The notes under the pieces: generated by a model
Database searches by the model: none
Told to the model about the DNA's origin: nothing
What the model saw: the letters and a program-made list of their open reading frames with translations, nothing else
Made by a program: the position numbers and the translations under genes
Origin: Candidatus Peribacteraceae bacterium
GTDB taxonomy: Bacteria > Patescibacteriota > Gracilibacteria > Peribacterales > Peribacteraceae
NCBI GenBank assembly: GCA_018061525.1
Contig: JAGOUB010000064.1
Location: forward strand, 1-5,745
DNA length: 5,745 nt
Reading direction: 5' to 3'
Shown: piece after piece, positions 5,694 through 5,745 of the stretch
Position numbering within the stretch: the first letter of the stretch is position 1
Layout: the number at the start of each line of letters is the position of its first letter

Positions 5694-5721
5694 GGACCCT
5701 GCACGCCGCGCCCAAAAGCGG

Positions 5722-5745
5722 TAGACTGCCTGCCGATGCCGATCA
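5722..5745 (+). promoter_or_regulatory. Candidate -10 and start codon of a truncated + strand gene
   Basis: TAGACT (5722-5727) is followed eight bases later by ATG 5736, and the reading frame (M-P-I) runs off the window. With a transcript start near 5734 the mRNA would have a leader of about two bases. No good -35 is visible. Only three codons are available, so the product is unknown. Confidence 0.35.

Overview
The window looks like chromosomal DNA of a GC-rich bacterium with compact, ordinary gene spacing. I see no mobile element, CRISPR array, tRNA or rRNA. The best guess for the lineage is a member of the Candidate Phyla Radiation/Patescibacteria, possibly Peribacteria-like. The reasons are the extracytoplasmic peptidase with long Ser-rich linkers, the TsaE domain fused to an HD domain, an orphan small membrane protein, and the near absence of Shine-Dalgarno sequences. 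This assignment is an inference and rests on no marker gene. TGA is used as a stop codon in two genes, so a TGA-as-glycine code is not needed.

Layout from left to right: (1) the 3' end of rarA (+), cut by the window edge; (2) a small four-helix membrane protein of unknown function (+), driven by a near-consensus extended -10 promoter and probably leaderless; (3) a TsaE-HD fusion (-), which overlaps gene 2 tail to tail; (4) a membrane-anchored M23/LytM-type metallopeptidase with an Ig-like C-terminus (+), divergent from tsaE across a short region with overlapping promoters; (5) a bidirectional intrinsic terminator; (6) an exported SIMPL/DUF541-like protein (-); (7) a WecA/TagO-type polyprenyl-phosphate glycosyl-1-phosphate transferase (-); (8) a GC-rich divergent intergenic region ending in a probable start codon of a + strand gene that runs off the window.

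Three of the genes concern the cell envelope: the peptidoglycan peptidase, the exported SIMPL-like protein, and the lipid-linked sugar transferase. The other two recognised genes are housekeeping: RarA in replication-fork maintenance and TsaE in tRNA t6A synthesis. They do not form one operon. Strand switches and individual promoters suggest mostly single-gene transcription units. The recurring theme is -10 elements lying only a few bases upstream of the start codon, which points to leaderless or very short-leader mRNAs. The most unusual protein is the TsaE-HD fusion.
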